From NCBI GenBank assembly GCA_016208975.1, contig JACQXA010000004.1, positions 2,047,501 through 2,111,500 of the forward strand: 64,000 nucleotides of DNA. The letters run 5' to 3'. Of the stretch, positions 26,205-35,188 are shown piece by piece; within the stretch, counting starts at the first letter, position 1; every line of letters starts with the position of its first letter. Position numbers and translations under genes: made by a program. Source of the stretch: Nitrospinota bacterium. GTDB lineage: Bacteria; Nitrospinota_A; UBA7883; JACRLM01. The notes beneath the pieces were generated by a model. It was not told the origin of the DNA and did no database searches. It worked only from the letters and a program-made list of their open reading frames with translations.

Positions 26205-26831
26205 TCAGTCCTTCTTGGGGGCTGTCTCCATCATGTCCCGGAAGAACTTGACCATCTCCGGGTTGTCCCACTCCCGGGCGCCCTGGGCCTGAGCCACTAC
26301 CAATCCATCAGGATTTACCACAAAAGTGGCGGGTATGCTGGTAACGCCATATTCCCTGGCCACATTGGCCGTGTCCATCAGCACACTGAACGACACACCC
26401 AATTCCTTCGCGAACTGGCGGATTTTAACGGGTTCGGCGTCGTCCAGGCTGATGGCCAGCATCACGAATGGGTCGTTCTTCATGGTCTGGTTCAGTTTTT
26501 CCATGAGCGGCATTTCCACAACGCAGGGGCCGCACCAGGACGCCCAGAAATTAATGAACACCCATTTTCCCCTGAAGTCCGTTAAAGAAACGGACCTGCC
26601 GTTCACATCGCTAAGGGTGAACAGGGGGGCTGGAGGGTCTATGACTTTCTCCGCCGGTTTGGCTTCCGACTCGGCCAGTAAAGCGTTCTCCACCCCTTGG
26701 CGCACATATGGCGTTCCGGCCACAACAGCTACCACCACGAACAGGGCTAAAATACCAAGTATGGCGGCCAGACGCGGAGAACCCGGCAATTTGGGGGCTT
26801 TGAACGAAGGCAAGACTGATAACGCTTTCAA
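26205..26831 (-). CDS. TlpA/ResA-like membrane-tethered thioredoxin
   Basis: A 208-aa periplasmic thiol-disulfide protein. One TM segment (about residues 20-40) precedes a thioredoxin fold with the redox motif WCGPC (C100/C103), NFWASWCGPC, LRQFAKELGV-like helix and cis-proline in TSIPATFVV. Such proteins reduce apocytochrome cysteines for haem attachment, which suits the many CxxCH proteins in this genome; the specific role is inference. No ATG fits the N-terminus, so a TTG start is proposed. Converges with purM, 8 nt apart. Confidence 0.85.
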   Translation of the reverse strand: MKALSVLPSFKAPKLPGSPRLAAILGILALFVVVAVVAGTPYVRQGVENALLAESEAKPAEKVIDPPAPLFTLSDVNGRSVSLTDFRGKWVFINFWASWCGPCVVEMPLMEKLNQTMKNDPFVMLAISLDDAEPVKIRQFAKELGVSFSVLMDTANVAREYGVTSIPATFVVNPDGLVVAQAQGAREWDNPEMVKFFRDMMETAPKKD

Positions 26832-26873
26832 ATACTCATATATACTTGGAATTATATACGCTTGGGCCGCCTC

Positions 26874-26922
26874 CCAGTCAAACCCTAATTTGATTGACTG
26901 GCCTTTGGGGACGTGTTATAAA
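26874..26922 (+). promoter_or_regulatory. Sigma-70 promoter with overlapping palindrome upstream of sucC
   Basis: TTGACT (26894-26899) and TATAAA (26917-26922) are 17 bp apart, about 70 nt before sucC. A perfect inverted repeat CCAGTCAA-n12-TTGACTGG (26874-26901) includes the -35 hexamer, so a repressor binding there would block polymerase. The regulator is not identifiable. Confidence 0.5.
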
Positions 26923-26990
26923 AACCAACTTGCCAATCGGCATGAGACGTTCCAAAGCGCCGGTGTGCGCCGCTACATAGAGGATAGTTT

Positions 26991-28163
26991 ATGAAAATCC
27001 ACGAGTTCCAGGCAAAAGAAATACTGAGAAATTTCGGCGTCCCCACGCCCAAGGGCAAAGTTGCCACACGGGTTGAGGAGATTGACGCGATTGTGAGCGA
27101 ACTGGGCCTGCCGGTGGTGGTAAAGGCCCAGATTCACGCCGGTGGCCGTGGCAAAGCTGGTGGAGTGAAACTGGCTAAAACCCTGGAAGACGCCCGTTCC
27201 ATAGCCAAAGAGCTGATAGGCAAAACCCTGGTGACCCATCAGACCGGCCCTGAAGGCCGCGAGGTTAAAACACTTCTGGTGGAAGAGGGGATGACCATAG
27301 TAAGGGAGCTTTACATGGGCATAGTGGTGGATCGTGAAACATCGCGCCCCTGTTTCATGGTCTCCGAAGAGGGTGGTATGGAGATAGAGGAAGTGGCCGC
27401 CAAAACCCCCGAAAAGATAATGAAAGTATGGATAGACCCGGCGGTGGGCCTTATGCCCAGCCAGGCGCGGGACATGGCTTTCTTCCTGAACCTGCCGCAA
27501 GAAGTTTTCAAACCGGGGGTGGATTTCATCCTGAAACTTTACAAGGCGTTCGAGGCTAAAGACTGCTCCATGGCCGAGATAAACCCCCTGGTCATCACCG
27601 GGGACAACCGGGTGCTAGCCCTGGACTGCAAGATGAATTTCGACGACAACGCCCTGTTCCGGCAGAAAGACGTGGTGGCCTACCGCGACCTCAACGAAGA
27701 GGCGGAGCTGGAGATAGAGGCTTCCAAGTATTCCCTCAACTATATTAAGCTGGACGGCAACATAGGTTGCATGGTCAACGGCGCCGGGCTTGCCATGGCC
27801 ACCATGGACATCATAAAGCTGGCCGGCGGCGAGCCCGCCAACTTCCTGGACGTGGGCGGCGGCGCCACGGAGGAACAGATAGAGAACGCCTTCCGCATAA
27901 TTTTGGCCGACCCGCACGTTAAGGGCATCTTCATAAACATTTTCGGCGGCATCCTGCGGTGCGACAGGCTGGCCAACGGCGTGGTGAGCGCCGCCAGGAA
28001 GATAAACGTGTCGGCTCCGGTGGTTATCCGGATGGAAGGCACCAACGTGGCCGAAGGGAAAAAGATACTGGAAGAGAGCGGGTTTAACTTCATAGTGGCC
28101 GAAGGGATGCGCGATGGCGCGGCGAAAGCCGTGGCCGCCATCGGGGCCGCTGTTAACGCGTAG
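26991..28163 (+). CDS. sucC: Succinyl-CoA synthetase (ADP-forming) beta subunit
   Basis: ATP-grasp subunit of the enzyme interconverting succinyl-CoA, ADP and Pi with succinate, CoA and ATP; 390 aa. N-terminal [22 protein letters not shown], the [14 protein letters not shown] nucleotide-binding loop, [10 protein letters not shown], and the C-terminal ligase domain [15 protein letters not shown] and [11 protein letters not shown]. It heads the sucC-sucD-korA-korB run, separated from sucD by 8 nt. Confidence 0.97.
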   Translation: MKIHEFQAKEILRNFGVPTPKGKVATRVEEIDAIVSELGLPVVVKAQIHAGGRGKAGGVKLAKTLEDARSIAKELIGKTLVTHQTGPEGREVKTLLVEEGMTIVRELYMGIVVDRETSRPCFMVSEEGGMEIEEVAAKTPEKIMKVWIDPAVGLMPSQARDMAFFLNLPQEVFKPGVDFILKLYKAFEAKDCSMAEINPLVITGDNRVLALDCKMNFDDNALFRQKDVVAYRDLNEEAELEIEASKYSLNYIKLDGNIGCMVNGAGLAMATMDIIKLAGGEPANFLDVGGGATEEQIENAFRIILADPHVKGIFINIFGGILRCDRLANGVVSAARKINVSAPVVIRMEGTNVAEGKKILEESGFNFIVAEGMRDGAAKAVAAIGAAVNA

Positions 28164-28171
28164 GTGTAAAA

Positions 28172-29047
28172 ATGAGCGTGCTGGTTGACGAGAACACAAA
28201 GCTTATAGTTCAGGGTATCACGGGCAAGGAGGGCTCCTTCCACGCCCTGGGATGCAAAAATTACGGCACCAACGTGGTTGGCGGCGTTACCCCCGGCAAG
28301 GAAGGGCAGGACATGGAGGGCATCCCGGTGTTCAACACCGTCCAGCGGGCGGTGGACGCCACCGGAGCCAACGCCACCATGATTTTCGTGCCGCCCCCAT
28401 TCGCGGCGGACGCCATTTTCGAGGCGGCGGAGGCCGGTATTAGCCTTATCGTGTGCATAACCGAGGGTATCCCGGTGTATGATATGATAAAAATAAAGCG
28501 TTACATGCAGGGGCGGAAGAACCGGCTTATCGGCCCCAACTGTCCGGGAATAATCACCCCTGGCAAAGCCAAGATAGGCATCATGCCGGGTCACATACAC
28601 AGGCCCGGTCCGGTGGGGGTCGTTTCCCGGTCCGGCACGCTTACCTACGAGGTGGTGGGCCAGCTTACGGCCTTGGGCATTGGCCAGTCCACTTGCATCG
28701 GAATCGGGGGAGACCCTGTTAACGGCACCAACTTCGTGGACGCGCTGGAGTTGTTCAACAGCGACACTCAGACTAAAGCCATCTGCATGATTGGCGAAAT
28801 CGGCGGTTCGGCTGAGGAAGAGGCCGCCGGGTACGTGAAAGCCAAGGTTAAAAAACCGGTTGTGGGTTTTATAGCCGGGCAAACCGCGCCCCCGGGTCGC
28901 AGAATGGGGCATGCCGGGGCGATAATTTCCGGCGGACACGGAACAGCGGAAGAGAAAATGAAGGTGATGGCCGCTTGTGGCGTCACCGTTTGCAAGTCCC
29001 CCGCGGATCTGGGCGAAACCATCAAGGGGGTTCTTGAATCCAACTAA
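28172..29047 (+). CDS. sucD: Succinyl-CoA synthetase (ADP-forming) alpha subunit
   Basis: CoA-binding and phosphohistidine subunit; 291 aa. [19 protein letters not shown], the CoA-binding Rossmann part, [21 protein letters not shown], and the active-site histidine in [17 protein letters not shown]. Co-transcribed with sucC. Followed after 126 nt by korAB, the enzyme that makes or uses succinyl-CoA. Confidence 0.97.
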   Translation: MSVLVDENTKLIVQGITGKEGSFHALGCKNYGTNVVGGVTPGKEGQDMEGIPVFNTVQRAVDATGANATMIFVPPPFAADAIFEAAEAGISLIVCITEGIPVYDMIKIKRYMQGRKNRLIGPNCPGIITPGKAKIGIMPGHIHRPGPVGVVSRSGTLTYEVVGQLTALGIGQSTCIGIGGDPVNGTNFVDALELFNSDTQTKAICMIGEIGGSAEEEAAGYVKAKVKKPVVGFIAGQTAPPGRRMGHAGAIISGGHGTAEEKMKVMAACGVTVCKSPADLGETIKGVLESN

Positions 29048-29173
29048 GGGTCTTTATCATTGAGCGGTTGGGCCGCCACGGAAGCATCCGCCAAAAGCGG
29101 GGCGGATGTTGCCGCGGCGACCTTTCCGTTTGGAACACGGACGCGTGAAAACGCGCTTTGAAAGGCAAGGACG

Positions 29174-30907
29174 GTGGCAGAAAAAAAGACTGATCTCATC
29201 ATCAGGTTCGGCGGAGAGGGTGGCGAAGGCATCATCTCCTCCGGCGACATGGTGGCCCAGGCCGCGGTGCGCTCCGGTCTTGAGGTCCTGACATTCAAGA
29301 CCTTCCCGGCGGAGATCAAGGGCGGCTACGCCATGTATCAAACCAGGTTCGCCCACGACAAGATTCTTTCCGAAGGCTCCGGGTTCGACGTTATGGTGGC
29401 CTTCAACCAGGAGGCGCTGGAGCTTAACAAGAAGTTCCTGAAGGAAGGCAACGCGCTCATTTACGACTACCCTGGCGGAGACATAACCGAGGAGCAGAAC
29501 ATCCCGGGCGTCCACTGCTATCCGGTCCCCATGAGCAAAATATCAAAAGAGGACATCGGCAATTACCGCTCCAAGAACATGGTTTGCATGGGCGCGGTGG
29601 CGGAGCTTTTCTCCATATCCATGGAGCAGATCCGGGGTACCATCCAGTCCAAGTTCGGCAAGAAGGGCGCCGACATCGTTGAGATGAACTTCAAGGCCCT
29701 GGACGCCGGGCGCGACCATGTGCGCTCCAACATCAAGAAGACAGACTCTTACAAGATGGACTCGGGCAAGACCGCCGAGAACACCATAATAATTTCCGGT
29801 AACGACGCGGTGGGGCTGGGCGCTCTGATGGCCGGGGTCCAGTATTTCTCGGCCTATCCCATAACCCCCGCCACCGAGGTTGCCTATTTCCTGGCGCGCC
29901 ACCTGCCAAAAGCCAACGGCAACCTGGTGCAGGCCGAGGACGAAATAGCCTCTATCGCCAATGTTATCGGCGCCTCGTACGCGGGCTTGAAGGCCATGAC
30001 GTCCACGTCGGGCCCCGGCCTGTCGCTGATGCAGGAGCTTATCGGCATGGCCTCCATGATGGAGGTGCCGGTGGTGATATGCGACGTCCAGCGCGGCGGC
30101 CCTTCCACTGGCTTGCCGACCAAGCATGAGCAGTCGGACCTGTTCCTGGCGGCCCACGGCTGTCATGGCGACGCCCCCAGGGTGGTGTTAAGCCCCGAAG
30201 GGGTGGAAGATTGCGTGTACCTTACGGTGGAGGCTTTCAATATCGCCGAAAAGTACCAGCTTCCGGTGATGGTCCTCTCCGACGGCTCACTGGGTTTCCG
30301 CACCGCTTCCATGAAGAAACCGGATCCTTCGAAACTGCGCCTGGTGACCCGCGAAAAGTACGAGGGCAACGGGGGCGATTTCAAACGGTACAAGCTTACC
30401 GAAAGCGGGGTTTCGCCAATGTCCATCCCCGGCACGCCCGGCGGCGCGTACATATCCACCGGCCTGGAGCACGCGGAATCTTCCGCGCCACGCTACACGG
30501 CGGACAATCGCACGGCCATGATGGACAAACGGTTCAAGAAACTCGACAACCTGGAAGATTTCTTCCAGCCCACCGAGGCGGATTACCAGGATGGGGCGGA
30601 AATAGGCGTCATCGCCTGGGGCTCCACCATTGGTGTGGCCCGCGAGGCTGTGAACGAAGCCAGGGCCGCCGGGTTGAAAGTTTCTGCGCTTTATCCGAAG
30701 CTTGTATGGCCGTTGCCTTTGAAGGCCATAAACAAGTTCATCGGCAAGCACAAAAAGATACTCATACCCGAGGTGAACAAGCAGGGCCAGCTGGCCAAGC
30801 TTATAACCGGCGAGACCGGCTGTGTCCCCATAAGCTACACCATCTACGGCGGCATGCCCTTCACCCCGGCCATGATCGCCGAGAAGATAAAGGAGATATC
30901 CAAATGA
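29174..30907 (+). CDS. korA: 2-oxoacid:ferredoxin oxidoreductase, fused gamma-alpha subunit (KorA type)
   Basis: A 577-aa protein with the gamma domain first (residues 1-190; IRFGGEGGEGIISSGDMVAQ, EIKGGYAMYQTRF) and the alpha domain after (200-577; GNDAVGLGALMAGVQYFSAYPITPATEVA, TSTSGPGLSLMQE). This is the two-subunit form typical of 2-oxoglutarate:ferredoxin oxidoreductases: 2-oxoglutarate, CoA and oxidised ferredoxin with succinyl-CoA and CO2. The neighbouring sucCD supports 2-oxoglutarate as substrate. GTG start after AAGGAC; the stop overlaps the korB ATG. Confidence 0.92.
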   Translation: MAEKKTDLIIRFGGEGGEGIISSGDMVAQAAVRSGLEVLTFKTFPAEIKGGYAMYQTRFAHDKILSEGSGFDVMVAFNQEALELNKKFLKEGNALIYDYPGGDITEEQNIPGVHCYPVPMSKISKEDIGNYRSKNMVCMGAVAELFSISMEQIRGTIQSKFGKKGADIVEMNFKALDAGRDHVRSNIKKTDSYKMDSGKTAENTIIISGNDAVGLGALMAGVQYFSAYPITPATEVAYFLARHLPKANGNLVQAEDEIASIANVIGASYAGLKAMTSTSGPGLSLMQELIGMASMMEVPVVICDVQRGGPSTGLPTKHEQSDLFLAAHGCHGDAPRVVLSPEGVEDCVYLTVEAFNIAEKYQLPVMVLSDGSLGFRTASMKKPDPSKLRLVTREKYEGNGGDFKRYKLTESGVSPMSIPGTPGGAYISTGLEHAESSAPRYTADNRTAMMDKRFKKLDNLEDFFQPTEADYQDGAEIGVIAWGSTIGVAREAVNEARAAGLKVSALYPKLVWPLPLKAINKFIGKHKKILIPEVNKQGQLAKLITGETGCVPISYTIYGGMPFTPAMIAEKIKEISK

Positions 30908-31779
30908 CGACCACCGCCACCGAACCTTTGAAATCGAAAGATTACAAGAGCGAAGTTCCGCCCACATGGTGCCCCGGTTGTGGCGACTATGGCGTGCTCA
31001 ACGCTCTTCTTAAGTCGTACGCAGACCTTCAGCTGGACATCAACAATACAGTGATGGTGTCGGGCATCGGCTGTTCGTCGCGGATACCCTATTTCGTGAA
31101 GACCTACGGCATGCACACCGCCCACGGGCGTGTTCTGCCAGTGGCCTCTGGCGTAAAAGTCGCCCGGCCCGACCTGGAGGTTATAGCATTCGGCGGCGAC
31201 GGGGACGGGTTCTCCATCGGTGGCGGGCATGTGCCCCACGTGGCCCGGAAGAACACCGACATCACCTATATCGTTATGGACAACTCCATATACGGCCTTA
31301 CCAAGGGGCAGATGTCGCCCACCAGCCCGCTGGGCATGGTGACCTCCACCACGCCCTACGGTGTGCCGGACAATCCCTTGAACCCCCTGTCGTTCTGCCT
31401 TACATACGGCGCCACTTTCGTGGCCCAGGCTTACAGCTCACAGGGCAAGGTTCTTACGGACCTCATAACCAAGGCTATCAAGCACAAAGGATTCGCCTTC
31501 ATAGACGTGGTGAGCCCATGCCCCACGTTCAACAAGGTGAACACTTTCGACTCTTACAAGGGCCATGTGGAGGACGTGCCTGCGGACCACGACGTGACGG
31601 ACGTGAACGCCGCCATTAAGCTGGCCAACCAGAGCCGGGCAGAGGGCAAGGTGCTTACCGGCGTGTTTTACCAGGTGGAGAAACCCACCCTGCTGGACAG
31701 GCTGGGAGAGATCCGCAAGAAAGCTGGCGGGTCGGCTGATTTTGACGTGAACAGCGTCATCAACGGTTACGTTCCGTAA
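30904..31779 (+). CDS. korB: 2-oxoacid:ferredoxin oxidoreductase, beta subunit (KorB type)
   Basis: Thiamine diphosphate-binding subunit of 291 aa. [14 protein letters not shown] holds the first cluster cysteines, then [11 protein letters not shown] and the TPP-Mg motif [11 protein letters not shown] with [17 protein letters not shown], which is diagnostic of KorB. A long open extension upstream of this ATG lies inside korA in another frame and is not coding. ATGA overlap with korA ensures equimolar translation. Followed by a strong terminator. Confidence 0.93.
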   Translation: MTTTATEPLKSKDYKSEVPPTWCPGCGDYGVLNALLKSYADLQLDINNTVMVSGIGCSSRIPYFVKTYGMHTAHGRVLPVASGVKVARPDLEVIAFGGDGDGFSIGGGHVPHVARKNTDITYIVMDNSIYGLTKGQMSPTSPLGMVTSTTPYGVPDNPLNPLSFCLTYGATFVAQAYSSQGKVLTDLITKAIKHKGFAFIDVVSPCPTFNKVNTFDSYKGHVEDVPADHDVTDVNAAIKLANQSRAEGKVLTGVFYQVEKPTLLDRLGEIRKKAGGSADFDVNSVINGYVP

Positions 31780-31796
31780 AGAGTCTAGAGGCAAGC

Positions 31797-31845
31797 AAAG
31801 CGCCGGCGGATGGCCGAAAGTCCAACCGGCGCTTTTTATTTTTTT
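31797..31845 (+). terminator. Rho-independent terminator after korB
   Basis: AAAGCGCCGG-n19-CCGGCGCTTT with a following TTATTTTTTT tract; perfect 10-bp stem. It ends the sucCD-korAB unit 20 nt after korB, immediately before the ndk ribosome binding site (AAGGAG), so some read-through into ndk is likely. Confidence 0.8.
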
Positions 31846-31861
31846 AAGGAGAGCTAGAAAG

Positions 31862-32275
31862 ATGTCACGCACGTTCGCAATTGTGAAGCCCGACGCCGTG
31901 GAGCGGGGCCTTACCGGAAGGATTTTAAGCAGGATTGAGAGCGAGGGGCTGAAAGTTGTTGCCCTGAAACGCATCCACATGACCAAATCACAGGCCGAGG
32001 GGTTTTACATCGAGCATCAGGCGCGGCCCTTCTTTGCCTCGCTGACCGGCTACATGAGCTCCGGCCCCTGCGTGGTTGCGGTGCTGGAAGGGGAGAACGC
32101 CCAGCCCAAATGGCGCGACATCATGGGGGCCACTAACCCGGCCAACGCCGCCCCAGGCACCATAAGGAAAGAGCTGGCGGTGGATTTGGAGAAAAACTCC
32201 GTCCACGGGTCCGACTCCGAGACTTCCGCCGCGCGGGAGATAGGCTATTTCTTCTCCGAGACGGAGATAGTGTAA
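31862..32275 (+). CDS. ndk: Nucleoside diphosphate kinase
   Basis: Transfers gamma-phosphate from ATP to other NDPs; 137 aa, normal length. [19 protein letters not shown] at the N-terminus and the phosphohistidine in NSVHGSDS (H115). Strong AAGGAGAG Shine-Dalgarno. It directly follows the korB terminator, so it either has its own promoter or depends on read-through. Confidence 0.97.
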   Translation: MSRTFAIVKPDAVERGLTGRILSRIESEGLKVVALKRIHMTKSQAEGFYIEHQARPFFASLTGYMSSGPCVVAVLEGENAQPKWRDIMGATNPANAAPGTIRKELAVDLEKNSVHGSDSETSAAREIGYFFSETEIV

Positions 32276-32276
32276 G

Positions 32277-32322
32277 GCGGGGTTTCCGCTAAATCGGTAA
32301 TCCGCAAAGCCGGAATCCCCGC
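32277..32322 (+). terminator. Hairpin after ndk
   Basis: GCGGGGTTTCCG pairs with CGGAATCCCCGC, an 11 of 12 bp stem, immediately after the ndk stop. There is no T-tract, so it may be a mRNA-stabilising structure instead of a terminator. Confidence 0.4.
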
Positions 32323-32387
32323 TGGGCGTTAAAGCCATGCAGGGTGGTAAGAAAGCGGAAGGTCACTTGCCGGTGAGAACTATTTTA

Positions 32388-32415
32388 TTGAAAAATAACC
32401 GGCAGGTGATAGTAT
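32388..32415 (+). promoter_or_regulatory. Sigma-70 promoter for tRNA-Pro
   Basis: TTGAAA and TAGTAT separated by 16 bp, with the -10 ending 31 nt before the tRNA. An imperfect 11-bp inverted repeat (CACTTGCCGGT / ACCGGCAGGTG) flanks the -35. Confidence 0.5.
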
Positions 32416-32446
32416 TTTAGTTTCTTTGGAATAGCCCTTTTGCAGT

Positions 32447-32523
32447 CGGGATGTGGCTCAGCCTGGTAGAGCACTCGCTTCGGGAGCGAGGGGTCGGAGG
32501 TTCAAATCCTCTCATCCCGACCA
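32447..32523 (+). tRNA. tRNA-Pro (anticodon CGG)
   Basis: A 77-nt cloverleaf with encoded CCA. Acceptor CGGGATG pairs with CATCCCG; D-arm GGCTCAGCCTGGTAGAGC; anticodon stem CTCGC/GCGAG with loop TTCGGGA giving CGG; T-arm with GGTTCAAATCC. The 3' end is the junction with an integrase remnant, so the gene was used as an integration site. Confidence 0.95.
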
Positions 32524-32616
32524 TTTAAAATCAAACAAATCCCTTGATAATAGCCACGATGGACGCGGTTTCTCTCGCATAGTACAATCCATCACAACAC
32601 GCACAATCAACACCTG

Positions 32617-32663
32617 AACACCCCACAAAACACCCCATTAGGTGGGGAGTACGGTGGGGAGTA
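32617..32663 (+). repeat. Symmetric CCCCA/TGGGG iteron array upstream of the integrase remnant
   Basis: CCCCA occurs at 32621 and 32633 within two copies of AACACCCCA, and the inverted TGGGG at 32643 and 32655 within two perfect copies of GGTGGGGAGTA. Spacing within each pair is 12 bp. Position between the tRNA and the integrase start suggests integrase arm sites or an operator. Confidence 0.55.
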
Positions 32664-32676
32664 AGGGGAGGGAGAA

Positions 32677-32880
32677 ATGCCGGATTTCAAACGCCACACC
32701 ACGGCTTACCCAGGCGTCTGCTACATCTTAGCCAAGGACGGTTCCAAAATCTTTTATCTGCGCTACAAACGCGGCGGTAAATCGGTGGAGGAAAAGCCTG
32801 GCACTCCGTGCGCGACGCCATGACGGCGGCCAAGGCGGCCCAGATAAGAGCCCGGCGCTACCCCATATATGCGCCACAGA
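32677..32880 (+). pseudogene. Tyrosine-recombinase integrase, N-terminal remnant with frameshift
   Basis: The first 40 codons read MPDFKRHTTAYPGVCYILA...FYLRYKRGGKSVEEK, which is the N-terminal arm-binding segment of phage-type integrases. Reading then moves to another frame (DAMTAAKAAQIRARR), which continues the family motif, so a frameshift occurred near 32800. No catalytic domain follows. Together with the tRNA-Pro 3' end this marks the decayed end of an integrated element. Confidence 0.7.
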
Positions 32881-33318
32881 AAATAGTGATAAAAGTTTCT
32901 TACGGAGTTTATCGCAAAGCCAGCATTATCCCCCCTTGCGCGCAAGAATGCCGGTGGTGAAGGGATGCGGCTAAAAATACCAGCATCGTTGGAAACTGGA
33001 GCGGGATTTTTAAGGAAGGATCCGGGTGAGGTCTTGTCTTCCCCACCCGGAAACCTGAAGGCTGTCCGGATAGGGGGATCCGCCAGCCCTTTTGAGGCAT
33101 AAAAAAAGTAGGACGAAACAAACCGGCCAATAGCCTCCGAAAGCTCCGCTTCCACAAGGCTCCGGCAAAACCGGCGAAGAATAGGGATGGTTACTGCTTT
33201 AACCCCCTGCCGTGTTCCGTCCACATAAAGGCTCATCACCTTCACGCTAATTTAGATGCCGGTATAGCGCTAAAAGATTCAAGCGTGGCCGGAAAAGAGG
33301 TTTCGGATAGGCGATAAA
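32881..33318. other. Non-coding remnant region
   Basis: About 440 bp between the integrase fragment and the DUF3187 gene. A minus-strand open frame (up to 160 codons, beginning MKVMSLYVDGTRQG) crosses it but also runs through the integrase remnant and has no recognisable motif or good ribosome binding site. I see no convincing gene; it may be decayed element DNA. Confidence 0.4.
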
Positions 33319-34302
33319 TCAGTTAAAAACAACGTGTTCCAGCGACAGGTGAAAGGTGAAATCGGGCGCGGTCTGGTTCAGGTTTTCCGACAAGCCAAAG
33401 CTTGCCACATATCCCCCCGCAATCAGGTATTTTAATCCGAGTGTAACTTCTATCCATTCGCGGCTGAACTGGTAAATGTCCGCCGATTTTAGGGGGGAGG
33501 TGTTGAACATGCTTTGTCCTATAAGGTGTAAATCGCCGGTTACCGGAATCTCCAGCGCCACAAAGCCCGCGTACATTGGCTCCATCGGGATGCCCTGGCC
33601 GCCGCTGTTCAACTGGCCTGGGAATGTCACTCCTCCTCCGGCGTGGGCGATTATGGATTCCGATTCCATTGACGCCAGTATCCTCCCACCCCATTCCCAG
33701 GTGGACGAGCCGGTTCCGGTATTCGGGGACCCCGTGGGAGCCTGGGCAAGCAACTGTCCAGCCACTTTCACTTTTTCCCCGTCATGCAGAATGGTTTTCA
33801 GCCACAAGCCGGTATCGCCAAACATGGCGCCTTTTTCCCCCGAAACGATTTTTTCGCCGTCGTGGTAAATAGCGTCTTCGTAGCGGTAATCTCCCGTTTC
33901 AGCCTGGCCTCGATAGCCTCTCACGCCAAGTCTGCCGTGCCACCAGCGTATCAGCCCGTCCAGAAAACCCTCGGAAGAGCCATACACCGCCGCGTTGAAC
34001 CCCACTTCCAGTTTTCCCGGAGTTATGGGGACAGACAGGTTCACATCCGCTTCGGTCAGTTCCCTGTCAATTGCCGCAAGCCATCGTTTGCCGCCGTTAT
34101 AAAGATAGATGTTGGTGTGGTTCACATCTATCCGCCAGCGGAAAGATTGCGCTGTCAGCGCGGATTCCGGAGAGGGGTAGAGAAGCGACACGTATAACGG
34201 ATGGTGGTTCTTCATGGGTATTGGGCCCATATAAGCCGGTTCCGCCGCCGCCGTGGCCGCGGAGAGGAGGATTATAAAATGGAGACCCCAAAAGCCACGC
34301 AA
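33319..34302 (-). CDS. DUF3187-family exported protein
   Basis: A 327-aa protein with a signal peptide (residues 1-20, cleavage near AAAEP) and a body rich in alternating aromatic/polar beta-strand patterns ending in a C-terminal Phe-containing strand (SLEHVVFN), as expected for an outer-membrane beta-barrel. The opening PIPMKNHHPLYVSLLYPSPESA resembles DUF3187 members. Function unknown. The only fitting start is TTG immediately after the ABC permease stop, so the two genes are translationally linked. Confidence 0.6.
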   Translation of the reverse strand: MRGFWGLHFIILLSAATAAAEPAYMGPIPMKNHHPLYVSLLYPSPESALTAQSFRWRIDVNHTNIYLYNGGKRWLAAIDRELTEADVNLSVPITPGKLEVGFNAAVYGSSEGFLDGLIRWWHGRLGVRGYRGQAETGDYRYEDAIYHDGEKIVSGEKGAMFGDTGLWLKTILHDGEKVKVAGQLLAQAPTGSPNTGTGSSTWEWGGRILASMESESIIAHAGGGVTFPGQLNSGGQGIPMEPMYAGFVALEIPVTGDLHLIGQSMFNTSPLKSADIYQFSREWIEVTLGLKYLIAGGYVASFGLSENLNQTAPDFTFHLSLEHVVFN

Positions 34303-35097
34303 TCAGATCTCTTCCGCGAAAGTTTCCTTGCCCTGGTCAAACCAGTACAGCCCCAAAAAGGAAAGGGCCATTCCTGTAATGGCAATCACCGCCACCACCA
34401 AAAGGTCGGGCGTTTTGCCATATAAGAACATGTCCTGATAACTCACCGCCAGCATGGCCATGGGATTTATATAGAACACGAAACGCCAGTCTTCCGGCGT
34501 TTGGCTGATGGGATAAAGTATGGGGCTTACGAAGAACCAGAGCGTTATGAAGTTGCCCAGAATGTGCTGGGTGTCCCGGAACTTCACGTTGAGCGCCGCC
34601 AGAATATAGACCGGCCCAAGGGTGAAAAGCGTCTGCGATATCATAACTATTGGAAGCCACAGCGCGGCCCAGCGGAGAGGCACCCCGTAGGCGAACATGA
34701 ATATCAGCAGAAGCGGCAGGCTCAGCGCGTAATTGGCCAGGTTGGAGAGGATCTTCACCATGGGCAGTATCTCCGCGGGGAACATGGACTTTGTTATAAG
34801 GTTCCCGGCGCTGGTGATGCTGTTCACCCCGTCCAGAAGCGAGGATGAGAACCATATCCAAGGCAGAAGCCCGGCGAACACGAACACGGCGTAGTTTTCC
34901 ACTTGCGCCCGCATGTACACGGAGAATACCAGTGAATATACCAGCAGTAACAGAAGGGGATTCAGGAACGTCCACACCACGCCAAAGAAAGAGCCCCGGT
35001 AGCGCGCCTTCAACTCTTTTACCACCAGCGCCCATATAAGCTCCCGGCGGCGGTAGAGGGTCTTGATATTGTCCAGAACCTGTCCTTTCATGATCAT
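34303..35097 (-). CDS. ABC-2 type polysaccharide-export permease
   Basis: A 264-aa membrane protein of the TagG/KpsM/Wzm family: ELIWALVVKELKARYRGSFFGVVW at the cytoplasmic N-terminus is the signature, followed by six hydrophobic segments and the LWFFVSPILYPIS and YINPMA motifs. It should export lipid-linked glycan together with an ATP-binding partner (KpsT/Wzt), but none is encoded nearby; the following gene is a DUF3187 barrel. ATG 35097 chosen; a TTG six codons upstream and an ATG two codons downstream are alternatives. Confidence 0.88.
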   Translation of the reverse strand: MIMKGQVLDNIKTLYRRRELIWALVVKELKARYRGSFFGVVWTFLNPLLLLLVYSLVFSVYMRAQVENYAVFVFAGLLPWIWFSSSLLDGVNSITSAGNLITKSMFPAEILPMVKILSNLANYALSLPLLLIFMFAYGVPLRWAALWLPIVMISQTLFTLGPVYILAALNVKFRDTQHILGNFITLWFFVSPILYPISQTPEDWRFVFYINPMAMLAVSYQDMFLYGKTPDLLVVAVIAITGMALSFLGLYWFDQGKETFAEEI

Positions 35098-35188
35098 CGG
35101 ATTTTGACGGATCAAAAGTCAAAACGGGGTTTATTATAACAGGCCCGTGGCGTGTGTTGGCCGGGCTTTTATTTTTATGGAGTGGCGC

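Noticed and set aside
30211-30903. Long 5' extension of the korB frame
   Set aside because: It sits inside korA in another frame; KorB proteins begin near the ATG at 30904, which overlaps the korA stop in the usual coupled way.
31801-31845. korB-ndk hairpin as a riboswitch
   Set aside because: A perfect 10-bp stem with T-tract is a simple terminator; no conserved ligand-binding core is visible.
32763-33245. Minus-strand 160-codon frame after the integrase remnant
   Set aside because: Overlaps the integrase fragment antisense, lacks a ribosome binding site and any motif. Kept only as a note in the non-coding entry.
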